Below, piece by piece: positions 16,093-17,416 of a DNA stretch of 17,416 bases (position 1 is the first letter of the stretch; the number at the start of each line of letters is the position of its first letter). The notes beneath the pieces were generated by a model. That model did not search any database. It was not told the origin of the DNA and was given only the letters and a program-made list of their open reading frames with translations. The position numbers and the translations under genes were made by a program. This DNA is from Pseudomonadales bacterium (GTDB lineage Bacteria > Pseudomonadota > Gammaproteobacteria > Pseudomonadales > DC-out160). The DNA lies in NCBI GenBank assembly GCA_016765265.1, contig JAESQG010000300.1, positions 1 to 17,416 on the forward strand. The letters are read 5' to 3'.

Positions 16093-16338
16093 TTAACCCG
16101 CACCAATTTTTGGAACAAAGAAAATTTCACAACCCTCTCGCAGCGGTTCCAATAACGGGTCGGGTATTATTTCGTCATCAATTGCCACAGCAAATTTAGA
16201 AAAAATCTTCTGATTAAGAAGTGGAAACTTTCTCATTAGCTCTCTACAGGCTTGGCGATAGTTTTTCGCCTCAATCTCAACCCGCTTTTCGCCGCCAGTA
16301 TATTTTTTCATTTCCGAAGCGAACACAACTATTACCAT
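16093..16338 (-). CDS. MoaD/ThiS-like beta-grasp small protein, C-terminus Gly-Ala-Gly
   Basis: An 81-residue protein with the ubiquitin-like beta-grasp order of MoaD/ThiS: strand VIVVFASEM, strand KRVEIEA, helix YRQACRELMRKFP, strand KFAVAIDDEII, and the closing PLREGCEIFFVPKIGAG, equivalent to the L.dGDeV.f.PP..GG end of the family. MoaD is thiocarboxylated on its terminal Gly-Gly and donates sulfur for molybdopterin; ThiS does so for thiamine. Here the last residues are Gly-Ala-Gly, so the penultimate Gly is Ala. The gene sits directly after a molybdenum hydroxylase gene on the same strand, which supports a link to molybdenum-cofactor supply or sulfuration for that enzyme, but a dedicated sulfur-carrier or structural role is also possible. 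GAGGG precedes the ATG at a suitable distance. Confidence 0.85.
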   Translation of the reverse strand: MVIVVFASEMKKYTGGEKRVEIEAKNYRQACRELMRKFPLLNQKIFSKFAVAIDDEIIPDPLLEPLREGCEIFFVPKIGAG

Positions 16339-16395
16339 CTTAACCCTCGGATTAATACAGCAATGGAGTAAATAAAGAAATAATCAAAGCTCCCC

Positions 16396-17416
16396 CTAGC
16401 CCGCCAGTTTTTCAACAGCACTTAACACCTTCATCGGACTTAATGGGAGCTCCGTTAGCTGAAAATCTGCACCACAACCAAGCGCATTGTTAACAGCTGA
16501 AGTCACCGCCGCCATAGGTGGACATATTGGTACTTCGCCCACCCCTCTTACACCAAAGGGGTGACTTGGATTGGCCACCTCAATGATAACAGTATCGATC
16601 ATAGGCAAGTCCGAGGCCAAAGGGATCCGATAGTCTAAAAAACCTGGGTTTTCCATCACACCCTTTTTGTTATAAACATATTCCTCATTCAGTGCCCAGC
16701 CAATACCTTGTACTGCACCGCCTTGCATTTGACCCTCCACATAACTTGGATGAATTGCTTTACCTGCATCCTGTAACGCGGTCACTCGTTTGACTTCAAC
16801 ACGGCCAGTCTCTTTATCCACCTCTACATCAATAATATTGACAGCAAAGCTTGGACCTGCTCCCCTCGCATTGTGCGCGGCAGTGGCAGTAATCGGACCC
16901 CCCGTAAAAGCTGACTCTTGCGCGAGGTCTGCCAGTGATAATGGTTTGTGATCAAGTCCATCAGGCGCGACTGCTTTCCCATCGATCCAGCTAACCTGAT
17001 CAATTTCAATTTCCATTAGTTGTGCGGCTCGGCGTTTTAAATCCTCAACAATATTTTCAGCCGCTTTAATCACTGCACCACCAGTGGCAAAGGTGGTTCG
17101 ACTACCAGCGGTCACATCGTTATATCCAATGGACTCGGTATCGCCAATCACCGGTTTAATTTGATCCAGCGGGATCCTCAGGACTTCGGCTGCCATTAGT
17201 GCCATAGAGGCTCGTGAACCACCAATATCTGGATTACCTGTAATCACAATTACCTTGCCACTCTCAGCCACGTTAATTGTGGCACTTGACTGCATACCAG
17301 CATTAAACCAAAATCCGCTAGCCACTCCTCGACCCTGGTTCTCCTTCAACGCAGCTTTATAATGCGGATGATTTTTAGCTTCTGAAAGCACAGCTTTTAA
17401 TCCTATCGCTTTAAAC
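16396..17416 (-). CDS. Molybdenum hydroxylase large subunit (xanthine dehydrogenase family, molybdopterin-binding), N-terminus cut by window edge
   Basis: The C-terminal 339 residues of a xanthine dehydrogenase/CO dehydrogenase-type molybdopterin subunit. The frame stays open to the right edge, so the true start is outside; the GTG at 17391 is internal. Visible landmarks are GNPDIGGSRASMALMAAEVL, the GYNDVTAGSRTTFATGGAV loop, DAGKAIHP, EGQMQGGAVQGIGWALNEE, and GVRGVGEVPICPPM, whose Glu (46 residues from the end) corresponds to the catalytic base of the family. These enzymes hydroxylate N-heterocycles, aldehydes or CoA-bound aromatics with water at a Mo centre, with separate FAD and 2Fe-2S subunits in many cases; those would lie beyond the right edge. 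The downstream MoaD-like and ACAD genes appear to be in the same operon. The substrate cannot be assigned. Confidence 0.92.
   Translation of the reverse strand, partial: FKAIGLKAVLSEAKNHPHYKAALKENQGRGVASGFWFNAGMQSSATINVAESGKVIVITGNPDIGGSRASMALMAAEVLRIPLDQIKPVIGDTESIGYNDVTAGSRTTFATGGAVIKAAENIVEDLKRRAAQLMEIEIDQVSWIDGKAVAPDGLDHKPLSLADLAQESAFTGGPITATAAHNARGAGPSFAVNIIDVEVDKETGRVEVKRVTALQDAGKAIHPSYVEGQMQGGAVQGIGWALNEEYVYNKKGVMENPGFLDYRIPLASDLPMIDTVIIEVANPSHPFGVRGVGEVPICPPMAAVTSAVNNALGCGADFQLTELPLSPMKVLSAVEKLAG

Noticed and set aside
17389..17391. GTG at 17391 as the start of the molybdenum hydroxylase subunit
   Set aside because: The frame is open to the right edge and the visible protein is only the C-terminal part of a family of roughly 700-800 residues, so the GTG is internal.
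1..17416. CRISPR array, tRNA, rRNA, prophage or defence system
   Set aside because: There are no regularly spaced repeats, no tRNA-like cloverleaf that I could see, and no phage or nuclease motifs in the coding regions.

Overview
The window looks like a stretch of bacterial chromosome rich in catabolic genes. By eye the G+C content is in the mid-40s percent, ribosome binding sites are of the AGGAG type, and genes are densely packed in short operons. An SPFH (stomatin-like) gene paired with an NfeD gene, a FadD19-like acyl-CoA ligase, a paired set of acyl-CoA dehydrogenases, a DUF35/thiolase pair, COG2159-type and M20 amidohydrolases, a luciferase-like oxidoreductase and a molybdenum hydroxylase together suggest an aerobic, probably marine, gammaproteobacterium that degrades hydrophobic carboxylic acids, possibly steroid-like. 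The taxonomy is inferred from gene content. There is no rRNA or other marker gene in the window.

Layout. Bases 1-1498 (minus strand) hold a DUF35 zinc-ribbon protein followed one base later by a thiolase-fold enzyme that runs off the left edge. Divergent to it, 1854-4388 (plus) hold an SDR oxidoreductase and an acyl-CoA synthetase. After a 466-base gap with a strong 52-base hairpin, 4855-6336 (plus) encode a membrane-anchored SPFH protein and its NfeD partner, closed by a perfect 15-bp hairpin shared with the convergent zinc alcohol dehydrogenase (6456-7559, minus). A 520-base gap follows, then a COG2159-type amidohydrolase (8080-9237, plus) with a textbook terminator. The minus-strand pair 9389-11522 encodes an M20 amidohydrolase and then an LLM oxidoreductase. 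A 514-base gap with no clear gene precedes an unrecognised 498-residue coiled-coil protein with a possible GAF-like core (12037-13533, plus). From 13591 to the right edge, a minus-strand operon reads molybdenum hydroxylase large subunit (partial), MoaD/ThiS-like beta-grasp protein, small ACAD, large ACAD.

How they fit together. The synthetase can activate a carboxylic acid to its CoA thioester, the ACAD pair can introduce the alpha,beta double bond, the SDR and alcohol dehydrogenase can oxidise hydroxyl groups, and the thiolase/DUF35 pair can carry out carbon-carbon cleavage. No hydratase is visible. Side-chain beta-oxidation of a bulky (steroid, terpenoid or aromatic) acid fits the set, but the substrate cannot be read from the sequence.

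The most interesting points are the thiolase-fold enzyme with serine where the nucleophilic cysteine should be, the MoaD-like protein ending in Gly-Ala-Gly inside a molybdoenzyme/ACAD operon, the ACAD pair in which neither subunit has the MCAD-type catalytic glutamate, and the orphan coiled-coil protein.
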